DNA from: Acidobacteriota bacterium
GTDB taxonomy: Bacteria > Acidobacteriota > Thermoanaerobaculia > Gp7-AA8
Assembly (NCBI GenBank): GCA_021325515.1
Contig: JAJPHC010000037.1
Span: 62,001-126,000, forward strand
Reading direction: 5' to 3'
Length of the DNA stretch: 64,000 nt
The notes under the pieces are model-generated. The model had not been told where the DNA came from and did no database searches. It saw only the letters and a list, made by a program, of their open reading frames with translations. Both the position numbers and the translations under genes were made by a program. Every line of letters starts with the position of its first letter. The first letter of the stretch is position 1. This document shows, in pieces, positions 1 through 10,612 of this stretch.

Positions 1-672
1 GCATACACCGGCGTCATGATCGACGACCTCATCACCCTCGGTACCGAAGAGCCGTATCGGATGTTCACGAGTCGCGCCGAACACCGCCTTCTCCTTGGAT
101 GCGACTCCGTCTATGAGCGCCTGACTCCGATCGCCGAGCGTCTTCGGATCCTCGATCGTGAACGGCTGCGCCGTGTCGAGGCGCGGATTTCCCGAATCGC
201 GAGAGCGCGGGAAGTCACCGCAACCCCTCTCACGCCAGACAAGACGACCCTCGAGTGGCTCCGCGAGGCGGGGCTTTCCCTGTCGGAGAAGAGCTCCGTC
301 GAGAGGCTGATGCAGCGCCATGACTTCGATCTCGACGCCTTCCTGATGCGGGCCGGGACCGCACTGCCGAAGGTGGTGTCTGCACTCCGCGAACTGACGG
401 AAGAGGAGCGCGAAAGCGTCGTCAGTGCCGCGCGGTACTCGGGCTACATCGAGCGCCAGAGGCGCGAAGCGGACAAAGTGTCCGCGGATGAGGAGTTGAG
501 GATTCCGGCCACGATGACCTATGGGCTTCCAGGTTTGTCGCGCGAGATGACGGAGAAGTTGTCGTCGATCCGGCCTGCGTCGCTGGGACAGGCGAGCCGG
601 ATACCCGGTGTTACCCCGGCCGCAATCGCAATTCTGCGCATGCACCTGCGCCGGTCCGTAGATGTCCGATGA
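1..672 (+). CDS. mnmG: tRNA uridine-5-carboxymethylaminomethyl modification enzyme MnmG (GidA), C-terminal part
   Basis: MnmG works with MnmE to place the carboxymethylaminomethyl group on wobble uridine of certain tRNAs, using FAD. Only the last 223 codons lie in the window. The frame is open from base 1, so the ORF-track ATG at 16 is an internal methionine. The stretch IDDLITLGTEEPYRMFTSRA at the start is the hallmark MnmG segment, and the rest matches the helical C-terminal domain that contacts MnmE. The stop overlaps the rsmG start by four bases (ATGA), which implies translational coupling. The mnmG-rsmG-parA-parB order is a conserved origin-proximal cluster in many bacteria. Confidence 0.95.
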   Translation, partial: AYTGVMIDDLITLGTEEPYRMFTSRAEHRLLLGCDSVYERLTPIAERLRILDRERLRRVEARISRIARAREVTATPLTPDKTTLEWLREAGLSLSEKSSVERLMQRHDFDLDAFLMRAGTALPKVVSALRELTEEERESVVSAARYSGYIERQRREADKVSADEELRIPATMTYGLPGLSREMTEKLSSIRPASLGQASRIPGVTPAAIAILRMHLRRSVDVR

Positions 673-1250
673 ATCCGTTGATTAACGTTTATCGACAGCT
701 CCTGCTCGCCTGGAACGAGAAGATCAACCTGATCGGGCCGGAAGCGCGGGAGCATCTCGACGAGCACATCGCCGAGGCGGTCGCGGCGGCTGGCATTCTG
801 AATCCTGTGGGAGAGGTGCTCGACTTCGGTTCCGGAGGGGGGCTGCCGGCAATTCCGATGGCGCTCACGTCGCCGCAGGCGCGCTTTCATCTGGTCGAAG
901 CGGATCAGAAGAAATGGGCGTTTCTGAAGCATGTGGTGCGGGAAACCGGATTGAACGCCCGCGTGTACGGTGATAGATTGTCGCGCGCTCTGGAGCGGTT
1001 CCCGCCTGATCTGAAATTCTCTCTCGTCACCTCCCGTGCCGTAGGAAGTCCTGAAGAGTGGGTGCCGTCACTGGAGCCGCATCTGGCGGAGGGAGCCCGT
1101 GTGGCACTGTTCCAGGGGTCGTCCGCCGTACCCGAAATCAGAGGTTTCGAGCGAGGAGAAACGTTCCGTCTGCCGCGTGGCGACGCGAATTACCTCGTCA
1201 TCTTGAACGTTCCACGTGGAACACGCGAATGCGGAAAATCATCTCTCTAG
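669..1250 (+). CDS. rsmG: 16S rRNA (guanine-N7) methyltransferase RsmG (GidB)
   Basis: RsmG methylates N7 of a guanine in the 530 loop of 16S rRNA using S-adenosylmethionine. The 193-residue protein has the Rossmann motif I LDFGSGGGLPAIPMAL at about residues 46-61, followed by the acidic motif VEAD, as expected for the family; the length is slightly short but complete. Translation starts at the ATG overlapping the mnmG stop. The 3' end overlaps the parA start by 22 bases and carries a parS-like palindrome, so the last codons serve both as coding sequence and as a probable ParB site. Confidence 0.94.
   Translation: MNPLINVYRQLLLAWNEKINLIGPEAREHLDEHIAEAVAAAGILNPVGEVLDFGSGGGLPAIPMALTSPQARFHLVEADQKKWAFLKHVVRETGLNARVYGDRLSRALERFPPDLKFSLVTSRAVGSPEEWVPSLEPHLAEGARVALFQGSSAVPEIRGFERGETFRLPRGDANYLVILNVPRGTRECGKSSL
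1209..1222. promoter_or_regulatory. parS: parS-like centromere site (perfect 14-bp palindrome)
   Basis: The sequence GTTCCACGTGGAAC is a perfect palindrome and differs from the classical parS core GTTTCACGTGAAAC only at one symmetric position pair. It lies inside the 3' end of rsmG and ends six bases before the parA ATG. Location next to parAB is typical for chromosomal parS sites. ParB binding is inferred from sequence and context only. Confidence 0.82.
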
Positions 1251-1999
1251 CGAATCAGAAGGGTGGCGTCGGAAAGACGACGACGGCGATCAATCTCGGC
1301 GCCTCGCTCGCCGCCTGTGAACGCCGCGTCCTCCTGATCGACCTCGACCCTCAGGCGAACGCCACCTCCGGCGTCGGAATCGGTAAGAACGAAGAGAAGA
1401 CGATGTACAACGTTCTGACCGAGGGAATGAAGCTGAAGGAAGTCATCCGGGAGACCGAGCTTCCAACGTTCTACATCGCCCCCTCCGGCGTTGATCTCGT
1501 CGGTGCGGAGCTCGAGCTGAGCGATGCGATCGGCCGCGAATTTCACCTTCGCCGCGCCCTTCAGGACGTCAACGGCGACTTCGACTACATCCTCATCGAC
1601 TCCCCTCCCTCGCTTGGTCTTCTCACGATCAACGGTCTGACGGCGGCAAACTCCGTCGTCGTTCCGATGCAGTGCGAATATTTCGCGCTCGAGGGGATCT
1701 CGCAACTCGTGAACACCATCGATCGCGTTCGGGATCTTCTGAATCCCGGGCTCGACATCGAAGGCATCGTCCTGACGATGTATGACGACCGGATGAACCT
1801 CTCCAGGCAGGTCGCCGAGGAAGTGCGCAGCCACTTCGGCCCCAAAGTCTACGAGACCATCATCCCGCGCAACGTTCGCCTTGGCGAAGCGCCCTCCTTC
1901 GGCAAACCCATTATTCTTTACGACATCCGTTCCCGCGGCAGCGAGGCCTACATCAGCCTCGCGAAGGAAATCATCCAGCGCGCGGAGACAGTCATCTGA
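1229..1999 (+). CDS. parA: Chromosome partitioning ATPase ParA (Soj family)
   Basis: ParA is a deviant-Walker ATPase that forms a nucleoid-bound gradient along which ParB-parS complexes move. The 256-residue protein starts MRKIISLANQKGGVGKTTTA, which contains the deviant Walker A box with its signature lysine, and later has IDSPPSLGLLTINGL (Walker B region). The ORF track begins at 1058, but the family N terminus fixes the start at the ATG at 1229, overlapping rsmG by 22 bases. It is followed by parB after a short gap and is probably co-transcribed with rsmG and mnmG. Confidence 0.96.
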   Translation: MRKIISLANQKGGVGKTTTAINLGASLAACERRVLLIDLDPQANATSGVGIGKNEEKTMYNVLTEGMKLKEVIRETELPTFYIAPSGVDLVGAELELSDAIGREFHLRRALQDVNGDFDYILIDSPPSLGLLTINGLTAANSVVVPMQCEYFALEGISQLVNTIDRVRDLLNPGLDIEGIVLTMYDDRMNLSRQVAEEVRSHFGPKVYETIIPRNVRLGEAPSFGKPIILYDIRSRGSEAYISLAKEIIQRAETVI

Positions 2000-2009
2000 G
2001 GTGGATGCG

Positions 2010-2888
2010 TTGAACCAGAAAAAAGTCCTCGGCCGTGGTCTGGGCGCTCTGATTCCGCAGCGTCCCTCCGAAGCGCCGGCGTCGCCGCCCCCTGCGTCGA
2101 GCACCGGGTTGTTGATGGTGCCGGTTGAGCAGATCGCACCCAATCCCTTTCAGCCACGGAAGACCTTCAACGAATCCTCAATCGAGGAGCTCGCCCGCTC
2201 CGTCGCTCAGCACGGAATCGTGCAGCCCCTCGTCGTTACCCGCGCGGGTGAAAACCGCTACAAACTGATCGCCGGCGAGCGCCGCTATCGCGCCGCGCAG
2301 AAAGCCGGGCTGACCACCGTTCCCGTCGTCGTCAAGGAGATGATGGGTGAAGGGGACGCCCTCCAAATTGCGCTGATTGAGAACATTCAGCGCGAGGATC
2401 TCAACCCGATTGAAGAAGCGCTCGCTTACCATCAGCTCCACGACGAGTTCGCGCTGACGCAGGAAGAGATCTCAAAGCGGGTCGGCAAGGAGCGCTCGAC
2501 AGTAGCTAACTTCTTGAGATTATTGAAGTTGCCGGATTCTGTCAAGAAGCTGCTCGCGTCCGGGCAGCTCTCGATGGGACATGCGCGCGCGCTGCTCGCG
2601 GTGGAATCGCCGAAGAAGCAGGAGCAGCTTGCCGAGCGCGTGGTGAAGAAGAACCTGAATGTGCGGCAGACGGAGCTGCTCGCATCGGAGAGCTCGCCGA
2701 AGACGACCGAAAAGAAGGAAAAAGAGAAGGACGTCTTCACGCGCGATGCGGAAGAAAAACTACAAAGAACTTTACGAACCAAAGTAGAAATCGATCGCAA
2801 GCGGAGAGGCGGCGTCATTCACATTCGCTTCTCGAGCGAGGAAGACCTCATTCGCGTGGTCGATGATCTGATGGGGAGACGGCGATGA
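2010..2888 (+). CDS. parB: Chromosome partitioning protein ParB
   Basis: ParB is the CTP-dependent clamp that loads at parS and spreads on the origin region. About 292 residues: an N-terminal ParA-interacting segment (KKVLGRGLGALIP), the ParB/Srx nuclease-like domain with QPLVVT, the GERRYRAAQKAG box and ENIQREDLNPIEEA, then a helix-turn-helix (TQEEISKRVGKERSTVANFLR) and a C-terminal dimerisation region. The ORF-track start at 1881 lies inside parA. Two starts are plausible: GTG at 2001 and TTG at 2010. I chose TTG because GAGGTG lies about six bases upstream and the resulting N terminus looks typical. Confidence 0.93.
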   Translation: MNQKKVLGRGLGALIPQRPSEAPASPPPASSTGLLMVPVEQIAPNPFQPRKTFNESSIEELARSVAQHGIVQPLVVTRAGENRYKLIAGERRYRAAQKAGLTTVPVVVKEMMGEGDALQIALIENIQREDLNPIEEALAYHQLHDEFALTQEEISKRVGKERSTVANFLRLLKLPDSVKKLLASGQLSMGHARALLAVESPKKQEQLAERVVKKNLNVRQTELLASESSPKTTEKKEKEKDVFTRDAEEKLQRTLRTKVEIDRKRRGGVIHIRFSSEEDLIRVVDDLMGRRR

Positions 2889-3265
2889 ACAACAAACCCA
2901 AAGGTGGAGAGCTGAACGGATTCCTCGATCGGGGATCCTCGTTCAAAGGTGAACTGGAGTTCGAAGACACGATGCGCATCGACGGCCGGTTCAACGGCCG
3001 CATCACGTCGAAGAATGAGTTGATCGTCGGCGAGAGCGCGCACGTCGAGGGCGATATCCATGTCGGCCGCGTCGCGATCAGCGGCACCGTCGTCGGCAAG
3101 ATCGTCGCCGGACAGCGCGTCGAGATTCACCGCAACGGAAAGGTCTACAGCGACATCGATACGCCGGCCCTCATCATCGAAGAGGGTGCGATCTTCCAGG
3201 GCAACTGCGTGATGGGCGAGAAGTCGAAAGGCGCCACGGTCTCCAACATCAAGGCGTCATCGTAG
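2885..3265 (+). CDS. Bactofilin (polymer-forming cytoskeletal protein)
   Basis: Bactofilins form nucleotide-independent filaments built from a beta-helical core and organise cell-shape enzymes or the chromosome-segregation machinery. The 126-residue protein has a short disordered N terminus and then regular beta-strand repeats (GELEFEDTMRIDGRFNGRI, LIVGESAHVEGDI, VAISGTVVGKIVAGQ), the DUF583 signature. Its start overlaps the parB stop by four bases, so it is translationally coupled to parAB. In Myxococcus, bactofilins and ParAB act together at the cell pole; the same link here is inference from the gene order. The 3' end overlaps the convergent YkgJ-like gene by nine bases. Confidence 0.92.
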   Translation: MNNKPKGGELNGFLDRGSSFKGELEFEDTMRIDGRFNGRITSKNELIVGESAHVEGDIHVGRVAISGTVVGKIVAGQRVEIHRNGKVYSDIDTPALIIEEGAIFQGNCVMGEKSKGATVSNIKASS

Positions 3266-3823
3266 CCATCCGCGCATCCGGGCAGCGAGCACGATCGCTT
3301 CGGGAATCGTGAACTCGTCTTCCGGCCCGAGCTCGTCTTCCCACTGGAGGTCCCAGGCCGCAGATTCGCGCTCGTGTTGCGATGCCGCGGTGAAGTTCAA
3401 TTCGCAGACGTCGCCGATGTAGCGCGCGCCGTCGCGGAGCGGCAGCCCAAACGTCCGGCAGACCAGGGGGCGGTCTTCGTAGATCATGCAATGGCCGCCT
3501 TCGCCGAGGTTTGGGCAGGGCGTCGAGGCGGTGCGATCGAAGAACTCCTCCTTCTCGATCGGCGAGCATTCGCGGAGATTCGGATGGCGGCTCTCGGCGA
3601 CGATCCGTACCGCGCGGCGGATGATCATCGAACGCCTGGCGTGATGCAGTTTCGCAAGACCATCGGCGATGACCGCTACGTCGGCCCCTCCGATCTCGAA
3701 GAGGCCATGACAGCAGAGCGAGCATCCCCGTCCGCACTGCAGGTTTCCGGGCTGAGAGCGAGCGACATCCTTGAAGAAGGCGTCGGCCCTCGAAAGGATG
3801 CCGCGGTAGGTGTCTTCCGCCAT
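3257..3823 (-). CDS. YkgJ-family cysteine cluster protein (Fe-S / zinc site, function unknown)
   Basis: 188 residues with the family's cysteine cluster near the N terminus (CGRGCSLCC, cysteines at about 30, 34, 37 and 38) and a second set in CPNLGEGGHCMIYEDRPLVC. This pattern defines the YkgJ/CxxCxxCC family, members of which probably bind a metal or an iron-sulfur cluster; no substrate is known. The gene is convergent with the bactofilin and divergent from the ATP synthase operon, with which it shares a 128-base upstream region. The start ATG at 3823 gives an N terminus without signal peptide, so the protein is cytoplasmic. Confidence 0.85.
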   Translation of the reverse strand: MAEDTYRGILSRADAFFKDVARSQPGNLQCGRGCSLCCHGLFEIGGADVAVIADGLAKLHHARRSMIIRRAVRIVAESRHPNLRECSPIEKEEFFDRTASTPCPNLGEGGHCMIYEDRPLVCRTFGLPLRDGARYIGDVCELNFTAASQHERESAAWDLQWEDELGPEDEFTIPEAIVLAARMRGWLR

Positions 3824-3844
3824 GCATCTCCATCAACCGCCGGG

Positions 3845-3874
3845 GTGACATCCTTGTTTCCCTTGTGGTATATA
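3845..3874 (+). promoter_or_regulatory. Candidate sigma-70 promoter of the atp operon
   Basis: GTGACA (3845-3850) and TATATA (3869-3874) are separated by 18 bases in the intergenic region between the divergent YkgJ-like gene and the first ATP synthase gene. The predicted transcription start lies about 70 bases before the first ATG. The -10 box matches well and the -35 box moderately. TATATA is palindromic, so the same box could also serve the divergent gene. Confidence 0.45.
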
Positions 3875-3951
3875 GCCGCAGCTTTGGGGCAGCGCGCACC
3901 GTCATCCGAGCCCGCCGCACGCCTTCAAAGTTCGTCTGATCCCTCTGAGCT

Positions 3952-4386
3952 ATGCAAATCAATCTAGCGCCCGATCTGTCTCTGCCCGCGATCATGGTGA
4001 TCTTCTTTTTGAATTACCTGATCGTGAGGCGCTTCTTTCTGAAGCCGATCAATGAAGTGTTGGAGGCTCGCGAAACCGAGTCGAAGACCGCCGAGAAGCT
4101 GCACGACGAGGCCCTCGCCCGTTTCAACGAAGCGACCTCGCAGATCGAGGCGCGGCTGCACGCGGCGAAACGCGAGGCCGCCCAGCTTCGAGAGCGTTAT
4201 CGCGGCGACGCGGCGGCACACCGTCAGGCCATGATCGACAAAACCAACAACGACGCGAAAGCGATCGTGTTCGAAGCCGACGAACATCTGGCAAAGGACG
4301 TAAACGCGGCGCGCGAAACAATCACGCGCGAATCGGAGTCGCTCGCACGCGAAGCCGCTTCTCGCATTCTGGGACGGGCGGTGTGA
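3952..4386 (+). CDS. atpF: ATP synthase F0 subunit b (first b-type subunit, b/b')
   Basis: Subunit b forms the peripheral stalk linking the membrane part of ATP synthase to F1. The 144-residue protein has one N-terminal membrane segment (LPAIMVIFFLNYLIVRRFFL) followed by LKPINEVLEARE, the usual b-subunit hinge, and a long charged helix rich in Ala, Glu and Arg that should form the right-handed coiled coil with the second b subunit. It is the first gene of the operon. The start ATG has no strong Shine-Dalgarno sequence. Its stop overlaps the next gene by four bases. Confidence 0.88.
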   Translation: MQINLAPDLSLPAIMVIFFLNYLIVRRFFLKPINEVLEARETESKTAEKLHDEALARFNEATSQIEARLHAAKREAAQLRERYRGDAAAHRQAMIDKTNNDAKAIVFEADEHLAKDVNAARETITRESESLAREAASRILGRAV

Positions 4387-5039
4387 TGAAGAAGCTTCTC
4401 TTCCTCATTCTGGCGATGCTGATCGTCACTCCCCTGCTCGCACAGTCGCACACCGACGATGCGAACAACGTCGCGCACGGCAGCGAGAAAGCCGCGCATG
4501 AAGTCGCGCATCCCGGCGAGGAACATGGCGAAGGTCACGAGGCTCCGAAGGCGTACTTCGGAATTCCGGGCTGGATCCTGAAGCTCGTCAACATGCTCCT
4601 CTTTCTCGGCGTCCTCGGCTATCTCGTCGGAGGACCGGTGAAGCAGGCCTTCGCAGCGCGCACCGCGGCCATTCAGAACGCGGCGAAGGAAGCGCGTGAG
4701 CGGCGCGAAAAGGCAGACCGGATGGCGTCGGAGATCCAGAACCGCCTGACGCAGATCGAAGATGAGTTGAAGGCGATCCGCGAACGCGCGGAAGCCGAGG
4801 GAGAGCGCCAGAAGCGCGAGTTGATCGCGGCCGCCGAAACGGAAGCGCAGAAGATTCTCAACGCTGCGCGCACCGAAGTCGACAACAAGCTGAAGCGCGC
4901 CCGTCATGAGCTGACGGAGTACGCGGGGCAACTCGCCAGCGAGCGCGCGGAGAGCCTGCTTCGTCAGCAGATCACCGACGCCGATCGCCACAAGATCTTC
5001 GAGGAGAGCGTGAAGGAGCTCGAGGGGGTGCGCTCATGA
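4383..5039 (+). CDS. atpF: ATP synthase F0 subunit b with N-terminal signal peptide and His-rich segment
   Basis: A second b-type stalk subunit, 218 residues, longer than usual. It opens with a classical cleavable signal peptide (KKLLFLILAMLIVTPLLAQ), then about 40 residues rich in His and Glu, then the usual membrane segment (WILKLVNMLLFLGVLGYLVG) and a long coiled-coil stalk. Cleavage would leave an outside N terminus, which agrees with b-subunit topology. Two different b genes in tandem suggest a heterodimeric b/b' stalk. Start and stop both overlap the neighbouring genes by four bases. The role of the His-rich extracytoplasmic stretch is unknown. Confidence 0.88.
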   Translation: MMKKLLFLILAMLIVTPLLAQSHTDDANNVAHGSEKAAHEVAHPGEEHGEGHEAPKAYFGIPGWILKLVNMLLFLGVLGYLVGGPVKQAFAARTAAIQNAAKEARERREKADRMASEIQNRLTQIEDELKAIRERAEAEGERQKRELIAAAETEAQKILNAARTEVDNKLKRARHELTEYAGQLASERAESLLRQQITDADRHKIFEESVKELEGVRS

Positions 5040-5569
5040 TTCGCCGTTTCGCACGCCCCTATGCACGCGCGATCGTCGACGTGGCCGGTTCGCCGGCGAA
5101 AGCGAACGAGATTCTCCGGGAGCTGGAGAGCTTCGAGGCGCTGCGCCGCAAGGCGGCCGATCTGCAGGAGCTCTACGCGAATCCCGGAATCGAAAACGAC
5201 GCAAAGCTCAAAGTCACACAGCAGATCGCCGGCCGCCTGGGCCTTCAGGGCCTGTCCGTGAAGGTTCTCGGCATTCTCATCGAGAATCACCGCATCAACG
5301 GTCTGGGAGCGATCTGTGACGCACTCGCGCAGTACGTCAATGAAGCTCTGCAGATTGCGGTGGCGGACGTCCGCAGCGCGCATGCACTCGACCAGAACGA
5401 GCAGAACGAGCTGCGCGCGACGCTGGAGAAGAAGCTCGGCAAGAAGGTCGAGCTGCGTGTGACGACGGATCCGACGCTCCTCGGCGGCTTCGTGGCGCAG
5501 GTGGGAAGCGAGATCTGGGACGCGTCGGTATCAGGAAAGATCAACAAGTTTCGCGCTTCTTTAGCGTAA
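5036..5569 (+). CDS. atpH: ATP synthase F1 subunit delta
   Basis: Delta (OSCP) sits on top of the alpha3beta3 hexamer and binds the b stalk. The 177-residue length is typical. The N-terminal helical domain begins [16 protein letters not shown], the family motif, and the C-terminal part contains [22 protein letters not shown], the conserved delta signature (here LLGGF and the D-S ending). It overlaps the b gene by four bases and is followed after 31 bases by atpA. Confidence 0.95.
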   Translation: MIRRFARPYARAIVDVAGSPAKANEILRELESFEALRRKAADLQELYANPGIENDAKLKVTQQIAGRLGLQGLSVKVLGILIENHRINGLGAICDALAQYVNEALQIAVADVRSAHALDQNEQNELRATLEKKLGKKVELRVTTDPTLLGGFVAQVGSEIWDASVSGKINKFRASLA

Positions 5570-5600
5570 ACAATATTCAGTCGCCAATAACGGAGACCAT

Positions 5601-7139
<1,539 letters not shown>

Positions 7140-7144
7140 CGAAT

Positions 7145-8005
7145 ATGCCCAGCACAATTGATATCCGGCGCCGCATCCGCAGCGTCAAGAACACGCAGCA
7201 GATCACCAAGGCCATGAAGATGGTGGCCGCGGCGAAGCTGCGCCGCGCGCAGGAACGGATGTTCGCGGCGCGGCCTTACGCCGCCGCGTTGCGCGAGGTG
7301 CTCTCCTCCATTGCGACGCGTGTCGATGTGACCGCTCATCCGCTGCTCAAAGCGCACGACGTCGAGCGGAACGTGCTGGTCATTCCAGTGACGGCCGATC
7401 GAGGTCTTTGTGGCGCGTTCAACTCGAACATCATTCGCGCGACGGTGAACTTCATTCGCGAAAAGAATTTCGAGTCGGTGCAGCTTCTCCCCATCGGACG
7501 CAAGGCGAACGATTTCTTCAAGCGCCGCGAGATTCCGATCCGCCGTCAGGCGACGCATGTCTTCCAGGCGTTGTCGCTGAAAACGGCGCAGGAGATCGGG
7601 AAGGACTTCATCGAAGACTTCGTCAGCGGCGAGATCGATGCCGTCTACATCATCTACAACGAATTCAAGTCGCTGATCGCGCAGCAGGTGCGCATCATGC
7701 GCATGCTTCCGCTGGAGCGTCCCTGGGACGAGTTGCAGAATCCTGTCGATTACCTTTATGAGCCGGGGCCGGAGGCGATTCTCGAAGATCTCCTGCCGAA
7801 GCACATCGAGTTCCAGCTCTATCGCATCCTTCTCGAGTCCGCGGCCGCCGAACAGGGCGCGCGCATGACCGCGATGGAAGCGGCAACGAAGAACGCGTCG
7901 GAGATGATCAGTCATCTGACGCTCACCTACAACCGAATTCGTCAGGCCTCGATCACGAAGGAGATCATCGAGATCGTGTCGGGCGCCGCGGCAGCACAGA
8001 GTTAG
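7145..8005 (+). CDS. atpG: ATP synthase F1 subunit gamma
   Basis: Gamma is the central rotor shaft. 286 residues with the N-terminal helix IRRRIRSVKNTQQITKAMKMVA, almost the consensus of the family, the central Rossmann-like domain (VIPVTADRGLCGAFNSNI), and the C-terminal helix ending LTYNRIRQASITKEIIEIVSGA, the classical gamma signature. Only five bases separate it from atpA and 18 bases from atpD. Confidence 0.97.
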   Translation: MPSTIDIRRRIRSVKNTQQITKAMKMVAAAKLRRAQERMFAARPYAAALREVLSSIATRVDVTAHPLLKAHDVERNVLVIPVTADRGLCGAFNSNIIRATVNFIREKNFESVQLLPIGRKANDFFKRREIPIRRQATHVFQALSLKTAQEIGKDFIEDFVSGEIDAVYIIYNEFKSLIAQQVRIMRMLPLERPWDELQNPVDYLYEPGPEAILEDLLPKHIEFQLYRILLESAAAEQGARMTAMEAATKNASEMISHLTLTYNRIRQASITKEIIEIVSGAAAAQS

Positions 8006-9472
<1,467 letters not shown>

Positions 9473-9481
9473 GGAAAGCCC

Positions 9482-9898
9482 ATGGCCGATCTCCCGACCA
9501 AGATCAACCTCACGGTGGTCACGCGCGAGCGAAAGATCATCGACACCGAAGCAGACGAAGTAGTGCTTCCGGCAGCCGACGGCGAGATCGGCGTGCTGCC
9601 GGGGCACACTCCGTTGCTGACGACTCTTCGCATCGGTGAGATGCGCTATCGCAACGGGGCGAAAGTCGAGCGGATGGTCCTGTCGTGGGGATTTGCCGAA
9701 GTCCTTCCCGATCGCGTGATCGTGCTCGCGGAGCGCGGCGTGCTGCCGTCGGAGATCGACATCGCTGCGGCACAGCGCGAGCAGCAGGAAGCCGAGAAGG
9801 AGCTCGCCTACCTCTCGTCGCACGATCCGGAGTTTGCGATCGTCGAAGGGCGGCTCGAGGAATCGGTCGCGATGATCAACGTTCATCGCGGCGTTTGA
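9482..9898 (+). CDS. atpC: ATP synthase F1 subunit epsilon
   Basis: Epsilon couples gamma to the c-ring and can inhibit ATP hydrolysis. 138 residues: the N-terminal beta sandwich (TVVTRERKIIDTEADEVVLP, then DGEIGVLPGHTPLLTTLRIG) is diagnostic and the C-terminal helix pair is present but short. It is the last ATP synthase gene here; genes for subunits a, c and the AtpI/Z accessory proteins are not in this operon. A histidine-kinase-like gene begins 60 bases downstream with no clear terminator between. Confidence 0.95.
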   Translation: MADLPTKINLTVVTRERKIIDTEADEVVLPAADGEIGVLPGHTPLLTTLRIGEMRYRNGAKVERMVLSWGFAEVLPDRVIVLAERGVLPSEIDIAAAQREQQEAEKELAYLSSHDPEFAIVEGRLEESVAMINVHRGV

Positions 9899-9958
9899 TC
9901 AACGGCCTCTACCTTGCATTAAGCTGGCCGGTACCGATCCCGGATCACCGGAACAGCG

Positions 9959-10612
9959 ATGGAGCCCTGGCTCGATAACTTTGCGCGCGCCAATTTCCGG
10001 CGCAGCAGCGACACGGCGCATGATCTGAAGACGCCGCTGAATGTCGCCGTGTTGAATCTCGAGTTGCTGCGGATGCGCATCCGCAAGCTCCTCGACGGCG
10101 ACGACGAGAAGATCCTCGGCTACGCGTCGTGCATCGAGGTCGAGCTCCGAAGAATGGCGCGCATCTTCGACGCATTCTTTCTGCTCTCCACGCCTCCGAA
10201 AGGAGGAGAGGAGCCGGCGGCCGTCGACCTCGCCGCACTGTGTGCGGACTTCGATCCACCGCTTCAGCTCGCTGGCACGGCGTTTGTTACCGCCCACGAG
10301 TCGAGAATCCGTCAGGCTTTGAAACTGTTCATCGAAGGTGCGTGCAGATTGCTGGCGTCGGACGGGCGGACGATTGCGGCCGTGTCTGAGCAGGGAGAGT
10401 TCCGCCTCATCTGCGCCGGCCGGCCGGCGTCCGCCGAAGATTTCGAGCTGACCAGGATCTTCAAGTTCTATTACACGGATCCGTCGGGCAACCCGGACCT
10501 TTCGCTGGCGACGGCGAGGCTGATCGCCGAAACGTACGGCGGTGAGCTGAACGCAACGCAGGAAAGTGATAAGGTCACACTTCGGCTGTCTTTTCCACTG
10601 GGAGAACGATGA
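9959..10612 (+). CDS. Histidine-kinase-like protein with eroded ATP-binding domain
   Basis: 217 residues. The segment AHDLKTPLNVAVLNLELLR at about residues 20-38 is a clear H-box of a DHp domain, with the phosphorylatable histidine retained. The C-terminal part has the length and pattern of a HATPase domain, but the N box lacks its asparagines (QALKLFIEGACRL), the G1 DxGxG motif is missing and the GLGL box is replaced by NPDLSLATARLI. No membrane segment or sensor domain is seen. It may be a phosphotransfer protein of the ChpT/Spo0B kind rather than a kinase; this is inference. It overlaps the NtrC-type regulator by four bases and is therefore coupled to it. Confidence 0.75.
   Translation: MEPWLDNFARANFRRSSDTAHDLKTPLNVAVLNLELLRMRIRKLLDGDDEKILGYASCIEVELRRMARIFDAFFLLSTPPKGGEEPAAVDLAALCADFDPPLQLAGTAFVTAHESRIRQALKLFIEGACRLLASDGRTIAAVSEQGEFRLICAGRPASAEDFELTRIFKFYYTDPSGNPDLSLATARLIAETYGGELNATQESDKVTLRLSFPLGER

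Noticed and set aside
1058-1228. N-terminal extension of ParA inside rsmG
   Set aside because: Family start and the rsmG frame place the real start at 1229.
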